Source: Clostridium sp. AF27-2AA
Lineage (GTDB): Bacteria; Bacillota; Clostridia; Lachnospirales; Lachnospiraceae
Assembly: GCF_003478505.1 (NCBI RefSeq)
Contig: NZ_QUFI01000007.1
Coordinates: 62,001 to 126,000 of the forward strand
Direction: 5' to 3'
Length of the DNA: 64,000 bases
The position numbers and the translations under genes are program-made. The notes below the pieces were generated by a model. That model worked only from the letters and a program-made list of their open reading frames with translations, was not told where the DNA came from and did no database searches. Shown here piece after piece: positions 55,309-63,819 of this stretch (positions within the stretch are counted from its first letter, which is position 1; each line of letters starts with the position of its first letter).

Positions 55309-56709
55309 GTGATTCATCAGTATAAAAATAACGGATATAATATTGTCATGGACATTGCCAGCGGCTCTGTCCATGTAGTAGACGATGTAGTTTACGATGC
55401 GGTTGCGCTGTTAGAGCCGGTCATCGGAGAGGTGATGTCCCCGGTGCAGATTCCGGAAACCGCAAGAAAGAATGCAGAGGCTGAGCTTTCCAAGACCTAC
55501 CCGGCTGAAGATGTAAAAGAGGCCCTGGACGAGGTTCAGGAGCTGATCAACGCAGAGGAGCTGTACACGAAGGATATTTACCAGACTTATGTGACAGATT
55601 TCAAGGCGAGAAAGACAGTTGTGAAGGCACTCTGCCTGCACATTGCCCATGATTGTAACCTGGGCTGCAAGTACTGCTTTGCGGAAGAGGGTGAGTATCA
55701 CGGACGCCGTGCTCTCATGAGCTTTGAAGTAGGTAAAAAGGCACTGGATTTCCTGGTAGCCAATTCCGGTAACCGCCACAACCTGGAGGTTGACTTTTTC
55801 GGCGGCGAGCCGCTTATGAACTGGGAAGTGGTAAAGCAGCTGGTTGAGTATGGCCGTTCTCTGGAGGAGCCGAACAACAAGCATTTCCGCTTTACCATCA
55901 CCACCAACGGTGTGCTGTTAAACGATGAGATCATGGACTTCTGTAACCGTGAGATGAGCAATGTAGTCATGAGCCTGGACGGACGTAAGGAAGTCAATGA
56001 CTACATGCGTCCTACCAGAAACGGTCACGGCAGCAGTTATGAGATCACCGTTCCGAAGTTCCAGAAGTTCGCGAAGAGCCGCGCAGGCAAGGATTACTAT
56101 GTCCGCGGTACCTTTACCCGCAACAATCTGGATTTCTCTGAGGATGTGAAGCATTTCGCAGATCTTGGATTTGACCAGATGTCCATCGAGCCGGTAGTCG
56201 GAGCGGAGGATGAGCCGTACGCGATCCGGAAGGAAGATCTTCCGAAGATCATGGAGGAGTATGACAAGCTGGCAGTTGAGTATATCAAGCGCAAAAAAGA
56301 GGGAAGAGGATTCAATTTCTTCCATTTCATGATTGATTTAAACCAGGGACCGTGTGTGGCAAAACGTCTTTCCGGATGCGGATCAGGTACGGAGTACCTG
56401 GCAGTTACCCCGTGGGGCGATTTCTATCCATGCCATCAGTTTGTGGGCCAGGAGGATTTCCTGATGGGCAATGTAGACACCGGAATTACCAGAACGGATA
56501 TCCGGGATGAGTTCAAGCTCTGCAACGTCTACGCAAAAGAAAAGTGCAGAGACTGCTTTGCAAGATTCTACTGCAGTGGCGGCTGCGCAGCCAATTCCTA
56601 CAACTTCCACGGAACCATTACCGATGCTTATGAGATCGGATGCGAGATGCAGAAAAAGCGTATCGAGTGTGCGATCATGATTAAGGCGGCTCTTGCCGAC
56701 GAAGAATAA
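55309..56709 (+). CDS. SCIFF radical SAM maturase
   Basis: This 466-aa enzyme installs thioether crosslinks in the SCIFF peptide. The N-terminal part (MIHQYKNNGYNIVMD) contains the peptide-binding RRE-like domain. C116, C120 and C123 in CNLGCKYC bind the S-adenosylmethionine-cleaving [4Fe-4S] cluster. The SPASM region (CGSGTEYLAVTPWGDFYPC and CRDCFARFYCSGGC) supplies ligands for the auxiliary clusters. The start is a GTG at 55309, 7 nt after AAGGAG. Placement directly before secDF, tgt and yajC is typical of Clostridia. Confidence 0.96.
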   Translation: MIHQYKNNGYNIVMDIASGSVHVVDDVVYDAVALLEPVIGEVMSPVQIPETARKNAEAELSKTYPAEDVKEALDEVQELINAEELYTKDIYQTYVTDFKARKTVVKALCLHIAHDCNLGCKYCFAEEGEYHGRRALMSFEVGKKALDFLVANSGNRHNLEVDFFGGEPLMNWEVVKQLVEYGRSLEEPNNKHFRFTITTNGVLLNDEIMDFCNREMSNVVMSLDGRKEVNDYMRPTRNGHGSSYEITVPKFQKFAKSRAGKDYYVRGTFTRNNLDFSEDVKHFADLGFDQMSIEPVVGAEDEPYAIRKEDLPKIMEEYDKLAVEYIKRKKEGRGFNFFHFMIDLNQGPCVAKRLSGCGSGTEYLAVTPWGDFYPCHQFVGQEDFLMGNVDTGITRTDIRDEFKLCNVYAKEKCRDCFARFYCSGGCAANSYNFHGTITDAYEIGCEMQKKRIECAIMIKAALADEE

Positions 56710-56722
56710 AAGGAGAAATAAG

Positions 56723-58855
56723 ATGAAGAACAGCAAAGTAAAAGGCCTTCTCGGCCTGCTGGTCCTGCTGTTCGCAGTGGGACTGTTCGGATTCTTCGGC
56801 TATGATACCATGGATGACATCAAGCTGGGTCTTGACCTGGCCGGCGGTGTCAGCATCACGTATCAGGCTGTTGATGAGAATCCGACATCGGAGGAAATGT
56901 CCGATACCATTTACAAGCTGCAGCAGCGTGTACAGAACTACAGTACAGAGGCTGTCGTGTACCAGGAGGGAAGCGACCGGATCAACATTGATATTCCGGG
57001 TGTTTCCGATGCAAACGCAATTCTGGAAGAACTCGGTAAGCCGGGTTCCCTGATCTTTACTGACGAGACCGGTAAGACCCTCTTAACCGGTGACCAGGTG
57101 GCTTCCGCAAAAGCGGGAATCATCGAGCAGAATGGTCAGAAATCCTATGTGGTAAGCCTGACCTTCACTGAGGAAGGAACCAAGGCATTCGCTGACGCGA
57201 CTTCCGCAAACGTAGGCAAGCGCATTGCCATCATTTACGACAACCAGATCTACTCTAACCCGGTGGTCCGTGAGGCCATTACCGGAGGCCAGTGCCAGAT
57301 CGATGGCATGACCGATTATACCGAGGCTGAGAACCTGGCGGCAACCATCCGTATCGGTTCCCTCTCCCTGGAGCTGCAGGAGCTGCGTTCTAACGTAGTC
57401 GGAGCACAGCTTGGCCAGCAGGCTATCTCCACCAGCTTAAAGGCAGGTGCCATCGGTTTTGCGATCGTTGCCGTATTCATGATGGTGCTTTACCTTATCC
57501 CGGGTGTGGCTGCTGTCATTGCCCTGGCTCTGTATGTTGGCCTGGTACTCATCATGCTGACTGCATTTGATATTACGCTGACGCTTCCGGGCGTAGCCGG
57601 TATCATCCTTTCCGTTGGTATGGCGGTGGATGCGAACGTTATCATCTTCACTCGTATCAAGGAGGAAATCGGTCTCGGACACAGCGTAAAATCCGCGATC
57701 AAGGCAGGTTTCTCCAAGGCACTGTCTGCAATTCTGGATGGAAACATCACTACCCTGATTGCTGCTGCAGTCCTGTACTTCCGTGGTTCAGGTACCGTTA
57801 AGGGCTTCGCAAGCACGCTGGCGATCGGTATCGTGCTTTCCATGTTTACCGCGCTGTTCATCACCAAGGGCGCACTGTATGCCCTGTATGCGGTAGGCTT
57901 TGAGGAACCGAAATTCTATGGAACCAAGAAGGACGGAAAGATCATCAACTTCCTCGGAAAGAAGAATATCTGCTTCATCCTTTCCATCGCTGTCATCGTG
58001 GCAGGCTGGGCAGGCATGGCTCTGCACAAGGGCCAGACCGGCTACGTCTTAAACTATGGCATGGATTTCACCGGCGGTACCTCCACCAACGTCACCTTCA
58101 ATGAGGATATGAGCCTGGATGATATTTCCGCAAAGGTTGTTCCGGTTGTCTCCAAGATTACTGGTGACGCAGACGTTCAGACCCAGAAGGTTGCCGGTAC
58201 CAACGAGGTTATCATCAAGACCAAGACTCTGGACGTAGAGCAGAGACAGCAGTTAGAGGATGCCATGGTTGAGAATTTTGGTGTTGACGCTGAGAAGATC
58301 ACCGCAGAGAGCATTTCCGGCGCAGTCAGCACCGAGATGAAGAAGGATGCCGTATGGGCTGTGACCATTGCAACAGTTCTGATGCTGCTGTACATCTGGT
58401 TCCGCTTTAAGGATATCCGCTTTGCAGCCAGCGCAATCCTGGCTCTTGTACACGATGTTCTGGTTGTTGTTACCTTCTACTCCCTGGCGAAGTGGTCGGT
58501 TGGCTCCACCTTCATCGCATGTATGCTGACCATTGTAGGTTACTCCATCAACGCGACGATCGTTATCTTCGACCGTATCCGTGAGAACCTGGCACTGAAG
58601 AAGGCAGGCAGCAAGCAGACACTGGAAGAGATCGTAAACTTAAGTATCACCCAGACCTTTACCAGAAGCATCAATACTTCCCTGACTACCTTCATCATGG
58701 TATTCGTTCTGTTCCTTCTGGGCGTATCCTCCATCCGTGAGTTCGCCCTGCCGCTTATGGTTGGTATCGTCTGCGGAACCTATTCTTCCGTATGCGTGAC
58801 CGGTGCTCTCTGGTATGTCCTGACTACCAGAAAACAGAAAAAGGCTGAGAAATAA
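56723..58855 (+). CDS. secDF: SecDF fused protein-translocase subunit
   Basis: The 710-aa protein joins SecD and SecF, which together use the proton gradient to pull secreted proteins across the membrane. SecD covers about residues 1-405: LGLDLAGGVSITYQ near residue 28, a P1 extracytoplasmic domain and VGMAVDANVIIFTRIKEE. SecF follows, with LDYG-like LNYGMDFTGGTS near 440 and ATIVIFDRIREN near 610. AGGAG supports ATG 56723; codons before it would overlap the maturase gene. tgt starts 2 bp after its stop codon. Confidence 0.95.
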   Translation: MKNSKVKGLLGLLVLLFAVGLFGFFGYDTMDDIKLGLDLAGGVSITYQAVDENPTSEEMSDTIYKLQQRVQNYSTEAVVYQEGSDRINIDIPGVSDANAILEELGKPGSLIFTDETGKTLLTGDQVASAKAGIIEQNGQKSYVVSLTFTEEGTKAFADATSANVGKRIAIIYDNQIYSNPVVREAITGGQCQIDGMTDYTEAENLAATIRIGSLSLELQELRSNVVGAQLGQQAISTSLKAGAIGFAIVAVFMMVLYLIPGVAAVIALALYVGLVLIMLTAFDITLTLPGVAGIILSVGMAVDANVIIFTRIKEEIGLGHSVKSAIKAGFSKALSAILDGNITTLIAAAVLYFRGSGTVKGFASTLAIGIVLSMFTALFITKGALYALYAVGFEEPKFYGTKKDGKIINFLGKKNICFILSIAVIVAGWAGMALHKGQTGYVLNYGMDFTGGTSTNVTFNEDMSLDDISAKVVPVVSKITGDADVQTQKVAGTNEVIIKTKTLDVEQRQQLEDAMVENFGVDAEKITAESISGAVSTEMKKDAVWAVTIATVLMLLYIWFRFKDIRFAASAILALVHDVLVVVTFYSLAKWSVGSTFIACMLTIVGYSINATIVIFDRIRENLALKKAGSKQTLEEIVNLSITQTFTRSINTSLTTFIMVFVLFLLGVSSIREFALPLMVGIVCGTYSSVCVTGALWYVLTTRKQKKAEK

Positions 58856-58857
58856 TT

Positions 58858-59997
58858 ATGAAATATAAACTGATCACAACGGACGGACGGGCCAAGCGCG
58901 CTGAGGTTGAGACCGTGCACGGCACCATCCAGACTCCGGTTTTCATGAATGTAGGCACGGTGGCCGCCATTAAGGGCGCGGTTTCCACCGATGACCTGCG
59001 CCAGATCGGCACTCAGGTGGAGCTGTCCAACACCTACCACCTGCATGTGCGGACCGGCGACAAGCTGATCAAGCAGTTTGGCGGACTTCATAAGTTCATG
59101 AACTGGGATAAGCCGATCTTAACCGATTCCGGCGGCTTTCAGGTATTTTCCCTTTCCGGTCTTCGAAAGATCAAGGAAGAGGGTGTAACCTTCCGCTCCC
59201 ATATTGACGGACACAAGATCTTTATGGGACCGGAGGAGAGCATGCAGATTCAGTCCAATCTGGCTTCTACCATTGCCATGGCTTTCGACGAATGCCCGCC
59301 GAGCCATGCGGAGCTTTCCTATATCCAGCATTCCGTAGACCGCACCACGCGGTGGCTGGAGCGCTGTAAGAAGGAAATGGCAAGACTGAATTCCCTGCCG
59401 GATACCATCAACAAGGAGCAGCTCCTGTTCGGTATCAACCAGGGCGGCGTTGTGGATTCCATCCGCATCCAGCACGCAAAAACCATCGCGGATATGGATC
59501 TGGACGGTTACGCAGTGGGCGGCCTTGCCGTAGGCGAGACCCATGAGGAGATGTATCACATCCTCGATGTAACCGTTCCGCATCTTCCGCAGAACAAGCC
59601 GACTTACCTGATGGGCGTTGGAACTCCGGCGAACATTTTAGAGGCGGTAGACCGCGGCGTGGATTTCTTTGACTGTGTTTACCCGTCCCGCAACGGACGC
59701 CACAGTCATGTATACACAAACCACGGCAAGCTCAATCTGTTAAATCAGAAGTACGAGCTTGATCCGCGTCCGATCGAGGAAGGCTGCCAGTGCCCGGCAT
59801 GCCGTTCCTATTCCAGAGCATACATCCGTCACCTGTTCAAGGCGAAGGAAATGCTGGGAATGCGTCTGTGCGTCTTGCATAATCTGTATTTTTATAATAA
59901 AATGATGGAAGAGATCCGCGACGCGATCGAACAGCACCGGTACGCAGAGTACAAGGCTCAGAAGCTTGCCGGTATGGAGGAAGGCCCGCAGGAATAG
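58858..59997 (+). CDS. tgt: tRNA-guanine (queuine) transglycosylase
   Basis: Tgt exchanges guanine 34 of Asp, Asn, His and Tyr tRNAs for preQ1 on the way to queuosine. The 379-aa protein has the base-recognition aspartate in DSGGFQVFSL (about residue 92), the nucleophile aspartate in FDCVYPSRNGRH (about 268), and the zinc site CQCPACRSYSRAYIRHL (about 306-323). It begins 2 bp after secDF and probably relies on translational coupling. The secDF-tgt-yajC order is a common bacterial grouping. Confidence 0.96.
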   Translation: MKYKLITTDGRAKRAEVETVHGTIQTPVFMNVGTVAAIKGAVSTDDLRQIGTQVELSNTYHLHVRTGDKLIKQFGGLHKFMNWDKPILTDSGGFQVFSLSGLRKIKEEGVTFRSHIDGHKIFMGPEESMQIQSNLASTIAMAFDECPPSHAELSYIQHSVDRTTRWLERCKKEMARLNSLPDTINKEQLLFGINQGGVVDSIRIQHAKTIADMDLDGYAVGGLAVGETHEEMYHILDVTVPHLPQNKPTYLMGVGTPANILEAVDRGVDFFDCVYPSRNGRHSHVYTNHGKLNLLNQKYELDPRPIEEGCQCPACRSYSRAYIRHLFKAKEMLGMRLCVLHNLYFYNKMMEEIRDAIEQHRYAEYKAQKLAGMEEGPQE

Positions 59998-60080
59998 TTT
60001 CTTAACATTTCGGGGTTTTTAAACAAAAACGAATAAGGCTGGCCAGAGCGAGGCGCAGGCACAGCCGCAAGGAGGACAAC

Positions 60081-60377
60081 ATGTTATTAGCAACTGCAGC
60101 AGCAAACCCGACCATGATGATCGTGTTATACGTGGTAATCTTGGGTGGTATCTTCTACTTCATGGGCTACCGTCCGCAGAAGAAGGAGAAAAAGAGAGTA
60201 GACGAGATGATGGCAAGCCTTGCTATCGGCGACAGCGTACTGACCAGCAGCGGTTTCTACGGCGTAATTATCGACATGACCGATGACACCGTGATCGTAG
60301 AGTTTGGCAGCAACAAAAACTGCCGCATCCCGATGCAGAAGGCAGCAATCGTACAGGTTGAGAAGCCGGAGGCATAA
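60081..60377 (+). CDS. yajC: YajC, Sec translocase accessory subunit
   Basis: The 98-aa protein has one N-terminal membrane helix (MMIVLYVVILGGIFYFMGYR) followed by the conserved PQKKEKKR and a small beta domain with LTSSGFYGVI. YajC associates with SecDF in the membrane. AAGGAGG is 7 nt before the ATG. It is the last gene of the group; a 180-bp hairpin element and a terminator lie downstream. Confidence 0.94.
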   Translation: MLLATAAANPTMMIVLYVVILGGIFYFMGYRPQKKEKKRVDEMMASLAIGDSVLTSSGFYGVIIDMTDDTVIVEFGSNKNCRIPMQKAAIVQVEKPEA

Positions 60378-60407
60378 AAATTTAAAAGCAATAGCAATAA
60401 AGGTCCG

Positions 60408-60587
60408 AAGCCGGTAATCCCGGCATACCGCTGCGCAAAATATGGGTATTGTGTTCGGACGATGCAGCTGACAGATGTTTGCGGATAGTCGGACGAAACG
60501 TCCGCCTCCCTCAAACACCAGTCGCTGCATAGCCGGACACGTATACCCATATTTATGCTCCGCGGAATGCCGGGATAACCGGCTTCT
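60408..60587. repeat. 180-bp hairpin element downstream of yajC
   Basis: The arms start GAAGCCGGTAATCCCGGCAT (60408) and end with its near complement at 60587; pairing continues with mismatches to a perfect centre CGGACG-AAA-CGTCCG at 60491-60505. It contains ATATGGGTAT/ATACCCATAT and CTGACAGATGTTTGC, close to the inner sequence of the 168-bp element after rpoC. The flanks AAGGTCC and TGCTGTATTG are nearly the same as there. It encodes no protein. The two elements look like members of one family. Confidence 0.75.
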
Positions 60588-60620
60588 GCTGTATTGAATC
60601 CGCTAAGAGAGAAATAAAAT

Positions 60621-60689
60621 CAGCCAGAACGGTACTGATAAAAGCCATGATTTCGAGCTTTTACCAGTACCATTCTGGCTGTGTTTTTT
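60621..60689 (+). terminator. Long terminator after the yajC region
   Basis: CAGCCAGAACGGTACTGATA and its near-perfect complement form a stem of about 25 bp with an 11-nt loop, followed by GTGTTTTTTA. Confidence 0.8.
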
Positions 60690-60719
60690 ATTACCGTAGA
60701 ATAGCAGGAAAGCAGAAGC

Positions 60720-60794
60720 AGGCCTGTGCCTTCTGGTCAATGTCGGAAAGCGGCTCCATGGGGAGGTCAATGACGGCTCCGCAGCTTCTGCATA
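60720..60794 (-). pseudogene. 75-bp fragment duplicated from perR
   Basis: The segment matches 63365-63439 of perR with only two mismatches and encodes the same CRSCGAVIDLPMEPLS stretch around the first structural zinc cysteines. No start, DNA-binding domain or second cysteine pair is present. It is a recent, non-functional gene scrap in the same orientation as perR. Confidence 0.85.
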
Positions 60795-60903
60795 TCAATC
60801 CGTTCCAGGAACAGATCGCGAAACTGTGGTTTGCCGGTATCAGGCTGGAGATGCGGGTGGCGAAGCTTGTGGGAATAAAAATCTGAGAATACAGCCGCAT
60901 ATA

Positions 60904-60991
60904 TAATATGTCTTTTCGTGCAAAAACTGAATGATTTAATATGTCTTTTCGTGCAAAATAGAACTGTCTGAGCTTGCCTTTTCGTGCATCC
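60904..60991. repeat. Three short direct repeats with about 34-bp period
   Basis: TAATATGTCTTTTCGTGCAA occurs at 60904 and again at 60938 (22 bp identical including two more A), and a shorter version CTTTTCGTGCATCC follows near 60978. They lie upstream of the AAA/DUF4143 gene and are not part of a recognised element. Confidence 0.7.
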
Positions 60992-61065
60992 ATGTGATAA
61001 ACTGGAGATATCAGCGTATACTATACAAGGAGTTTTCATGTGTTGCTAAATGGAGGAAAGGGCAG

Positions 61066-62406
61066 ATGCTGAAACGAAAAATTTATGATTCTCTTGTTGC
61101 CTGGAAAAACAGAAGCTGCGGAAAAACAGCTTTACTGATTGATGGGGCACGGCGGGTTGGAAAAAGTTATATTGCAGAGCAGTTTGCAGAAAATGAATAC
61201 AAAAGCTATATTATTGTTGATTTTGGTAATCTCCCAAAAGATGTGTTGGCGCTTTTTGAGAATGATACAACGGATTTTGATTTGTTTTTTGCAAAGCTTG
61301 TTCTTTTTTATGGAAAGGCACTTCCGAAGAGAGAATCCTTAATTATCTTTGATGAAGTACAGCAGTTTCCGCAGGCCAGACAGCTTATTAAATATCTTGT
61401 TGCAGATGGACGTTATGATTATTTGGAGACGGGTTCTCTGATTCGCCTGAAGAAAAATGTAAAGGATATCATTATTCCATCGGAAGAGGAGCATATTGAA
61501 ATGTTTCCGTTGGATTTTGAAGAATTTTTATGGGCAATGGGGGATGAGGTTACAACATCTTTTATTCGGGAGTGCTTTGAAAAGAAAATGCCATTAGGGC
61601 AGGGGGCTCACCGAAAGGTTATGAACAGCTTTCGCCAGTATCTTCTCGTAGGCGGAATGCCTCAATCGGTTCTGGCTTACATGAATGGGAAAGATTTTGA
61701 GGCTTCGGATACGGCGAAACGCAATATTCTCCGTCTTTACCGGGATGATGTTGCTAAATTCGCAGATGGCTATGAGGATAAAGTATTTGCAGTATTTGAT
61801 GGAATTCCGGGCCAGTTATCCAAGAAAGAAAAGAAGTATAAATTGTCATCACTGGACAAAAATGCGCGTTTCCGTTCATTTGAAGATTCTTTTGTCTGGT
61901 TGAATGAAGCAATGATTGTAAATACCTGTTTTAACGCTACGGATCCGAATGTGGGACTTGCGTTAAGTGCTGACCATGCAACACAAAAGTGTTATATGGC
62001 AGATACAGGACTTCTTACCACACAGACATTTATGGATGGTGCTTATACGGATAATGAACTCTATAAGGCAATTCTGTTTGACAGACTGGATATCAATGAA
62101 GGAATGATACTGGAAAATGCAGTGGCGCAGATGTTAAGAACAAATGGCCATAAGCTTTATTTTTATTCCCGCTGTGATAAAGAAAACAGGGAAAATCACA
62201 TGGAAATCGACTTTCTGATTACGGAAGGAAAGCGGATTGTGCCGATAGAAGTAAAATCTGGAAATTATCGTTCTCATGCTTCTCTGGATAAGTTCAGGAG
62301 CAAGTTTGCTTCTAAAATAGGAAATGCTTACATTTTGTATACAAAAGATGTGATGGAGAAAGATGGAATTCTTCATCTGCCGGTATACATGGCAATGTTT
62401 TTATAA
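61066..62406 (+). CDS. AAA-family ATPase with DUF4143 domain
   Basis: The 446-aa protein has a P-loop GARRVGKS (residues 27-34), Walker B LIIFDEVQQF near 95, and a C-terminal DUF4143 domain containing MEIDFLITEGKRIVPIEVKSG, which resembles a PD-(D/E)XK fold. Such proteins are widespread, patchily distributed and of unknown function. ATG 61066 with GGAGG upstream is preferred over a longer frame. The gene is more AT-rich than the core genes around it and lies among gene fragments, which suggests recent acquisition. Confidence 0.85.
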   Translation: MLKRKIYDSLVAWKNRSCGKTALLIDGARRVGKSYIAEQFAENEYKSYIIVDFGNLPKDVLALFENDTTDFDLFFAKLVLFYGKALPKRESLIIFDEVQQFPQARQLIKYLVADGRYDYLETGSLIRLKKNVKDIIIPSEEEHIEMFPLDFEEFLWAMGDEVTTSFIRECFEKKMPLGQGAHRKVMNSFRQYLLVGGMPQSVLAYMNGKDFEASDTAKRNILRLYRDDVAKFADGYEDKVFAVFDGIPGQLSKKEKKYKLSSLDKNARFRSFEDSFVWLNEAMIVNTCFNATDPNVGLALSADHATQKCYMADTGLLTTQTFMDGAYTDNELYKAILFDRLDINEGMILENAVAQMLRTNGHKLYFYSRCDKENRENHMEIDFLITEGKRIVPIEVKSGNYRSHASLDKFRSKFASKIGNAYILYTKDVMEKDGILHLPVYMAMFL

Positions 62407-62447
62407 GAGAAATAAGTTGTTTACAGCAAGAACAGGGCTGCGTCCTG

Positions 62448-62549
62448 ATGGAAGAACTGGCTGAGAAGGAAACCATCGATGAACCGATTGGCGGCCTGGA
62501 AGTATTACAGAAAGAAGATGTATTAAAAATCCTGGAAATGGCAAAGTAA
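62448..62549 (+). pseudogene. Gene remnant, C-terminal tail of an unknown protein
   Basis: A 33-codon frame (MEELAEKETIDEPIGG...LKILEMAK) is open further upstream without a start, and has no ribosome-binding site. It reads like the last residues of a longer protein whose body has been lost. I cannot name the family. Confidence 0.35.
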
Positions 62550-62561
62550 AGTTCTGAATGC

Positions 62562-62600
62562 AAAAACGGGAGACATCCAACCGGAAGTCTCCCGTTTTTT
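62562..62600. terminator. Terminator between the remnant and rubrerythrin
   Basis: AAAACGGGAGAC / GTCTCCCGTTTTTT, suitable for both directions. Confidence 0.85.
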
Positions 62601-62620
62601 AAGCAATCATATACAGGTAA

Positions 62621-63163
62621 TTAACCAAAATATCTCTTTAACAGGCCCTCAAATGCTTTCCCGTGTCTTGCCTCATCTCTTGCCATCTCATGAACGGTGT
62701 CATGGATTGCGTCCAGGTTTGCTGCTTTTGCTCTCTTAGCCAGGTCGAATTTGCCTTCGGTTGCGCCGTGCTCAGCGGCAACTCTCATCTCCAGGTTCTT
62801 CTTGGTGGAGTCGGTTACAACCTCACCTAACAGCTCTGCGAATTTTGCAGCGTGCTCAGCCTCTTCGTAAGCTGCCTTCTCCCAGTAAAGGCCGATCTCC
62901 GGATAACCCTCTCTGTGAGCAACTCTTGCCATAGCCAGGTACATACCAACCTCAGAGCACTCTCCCTCGAAGTTTGCTCTTAAGTCAGCCAGAATGTCTT
63001 CGCTGACGCCCTGTGCAACGCCTACTACGTGCTCAGCGGCCCAGGTCATCTCGCCTGCCTGCTCTTTGAATTTGGAAGCCGGTGCCTTACATACCGGGCA
63101 GAATTCCGGTGCAGCGTCTCCCTCGTAAACATAACCACATACAGTACAAACCCATTTCTTCAT
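62621..63163 (-). CDS. Reverse rubrerythrin (rubredoxin domain first)
   Basis: The 180-aa protein has an N-terminal rubredoxin domain (C6, C9, C22, C25) followed by a ferritin-like four-helix domain with the di-iron ligands in [19 protein letters not shown] and DEARHGKAF. This order is reversed relative to ordinary rubrerythrin. In Clostridium such proteins act as NADH-linked H2O2 and O2 reductases under PerR control. AAGGAG lies upstream of ATG 63163. It is downstream of perR on the same strand, 121 bp away. Confidence 0.93.
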   Translation of the reverse strand: MKKWVCTVCGYVYEGDAAPEFCPVCKAPASKFKEQAGEMTWAAEHVVGVAQGVSEDILADLRANFEGECSEVGMYLAMARVAHREGYPEIGLYWEKAAYEEAEHAAKFAELLGEVVTDSTKKNLEMRVAAEHGATEGKFDLAKRAKAANLDAIHDTVHEMARDEARHGKAFEGLLKRYFG

Positions 63164-63284
63164 AACTCGTTTCTCCTTTACATGTGAAATATAGTTTTAT
63201 TTGTGTTGGCGGACTGCCGGCACTGACCTGCCTGCAGTCTGACCAGTGATGCTTTTTGTAACATAGCGGCCGTGGATCTTTCGG

Positions 63285-63680
63285 CTAATGCTGATTTTTC
63301 CTGCAGCAGTCCGCGCAGCGGCCGAAAAAGAAGATAGTGTGATCTTCTACCTGGCCTGCGGTACAGGCCTGTGCCTTCTGGTCAATGGCGGAAAGTGGCT
63401 CCATGGGGAGGTCAATGACGGCTCCGCAGCTTCTGCATACAAAATGGTAATGCAGGCTGGTGTCTGCGTCAAAGTGATCCTTTCCGTCCCCGAAGGTGAG
63501 CTTCTGGACTTCTCCAAGTTCTACAAGAAGGTTTAAGTTCCGGTATACGGTACCGAGACTGATGTTCGGGAACTCCTCGCGAATGCTTGCGTATACGGCG
63601 TCTGCGGTCGGATGATCCTTGCGGTTCATGAGACTTGCTTTGATGGATTCCCGCTGACGGCTGTATTTTAATATCTTCAT
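63285..63680 (-). CDS. perR: Peroxide-responsive Fur-family repressor PerR
   Basis: The 131-aa Fur-family protein has all five regulatory-metal ligands of Bacillus subtilis PerR at a constant offset of 14: H23, D71, H77, H79 and D90. It also has all four structural-zinc cysteines: C82, C85, C122 and C125. The aspartate at 90 favours PerR over Fur or Zur. It senses peroxide by iron-catalysed histidine oxidation and represses oxidative-stress genes, here likely the reverse rubrerythrin and itself. A matching operator overlaps its promoter. A 75-bp piece of the gene is duplicated at 60720. Confidence 0.93.
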   Translation of the reverse strand: MKILKYSRQRESIKASLMNRKDHPTADAVYASIREEFPNISLGTVYRNLNLLVELGEVQKLTFGDGKDHFDADTSLHYHFVCRSCGAVIDLPMEPLSAIDQKAQACTAGQVEDHTIFFFGRCADCCRKNQH

Positions 63681-63705
63681 TGCAGCTCCTTTTCATCAAG
63701 AGATA

Positions 63706-63757
63706 ATAGTAATGATTACTATGATTGGATTATAGCAAATGCGGAGAAGGATGTCAA
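63706..63757 (-). promoter_or_regulatory. perR promoter with a PerR/Fur-type operator
   Basis: On the minus strand TTGACA (63752-63757) and TATAAT (63729-63734) are 17 bp apart. Immediately downstream is the perfect 17-bp palindrome ATAGTAATGATTACTAT (63706-63722), of the 7-1-7-like PerR/Fur box form. Autorepression is expected. Confidence 0.85.
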
Positions 63758-63776
63758 TCCTTTTCTCCGCATTTTT
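63741..63776 (+). terminator. Hairpin overlapping the perR promoter
   Basis: GCGGAGAAGGA / TCCTTTTCTCCGC is followed by ATTTTTT on the plus strand. The loop holds the perR -35 element. It may be the terminator of the unknown minus-strand gene read in the other direction, or serve the perR leader. Confidence 0.5.
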
Positions 63777-63819
63777 TAAATATTTTTTCAACAAATATTG
63801 CAGCTGCAGATGCCGGATC

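Noticed and set aside
60904..60991. The short direct repeats as a CRISPR array
   Set aside because: There are only two exact units and a partial third, the spacers are about 12-15 bp, and no cas gene is present.
60691..60993. A 100-codon minus-strand frame across the perR scrap and the short repeats
   Set aside because: It fuses part of perR with translations of the direct repeats (FARKDIL twice) and has no ribosome-binding site.
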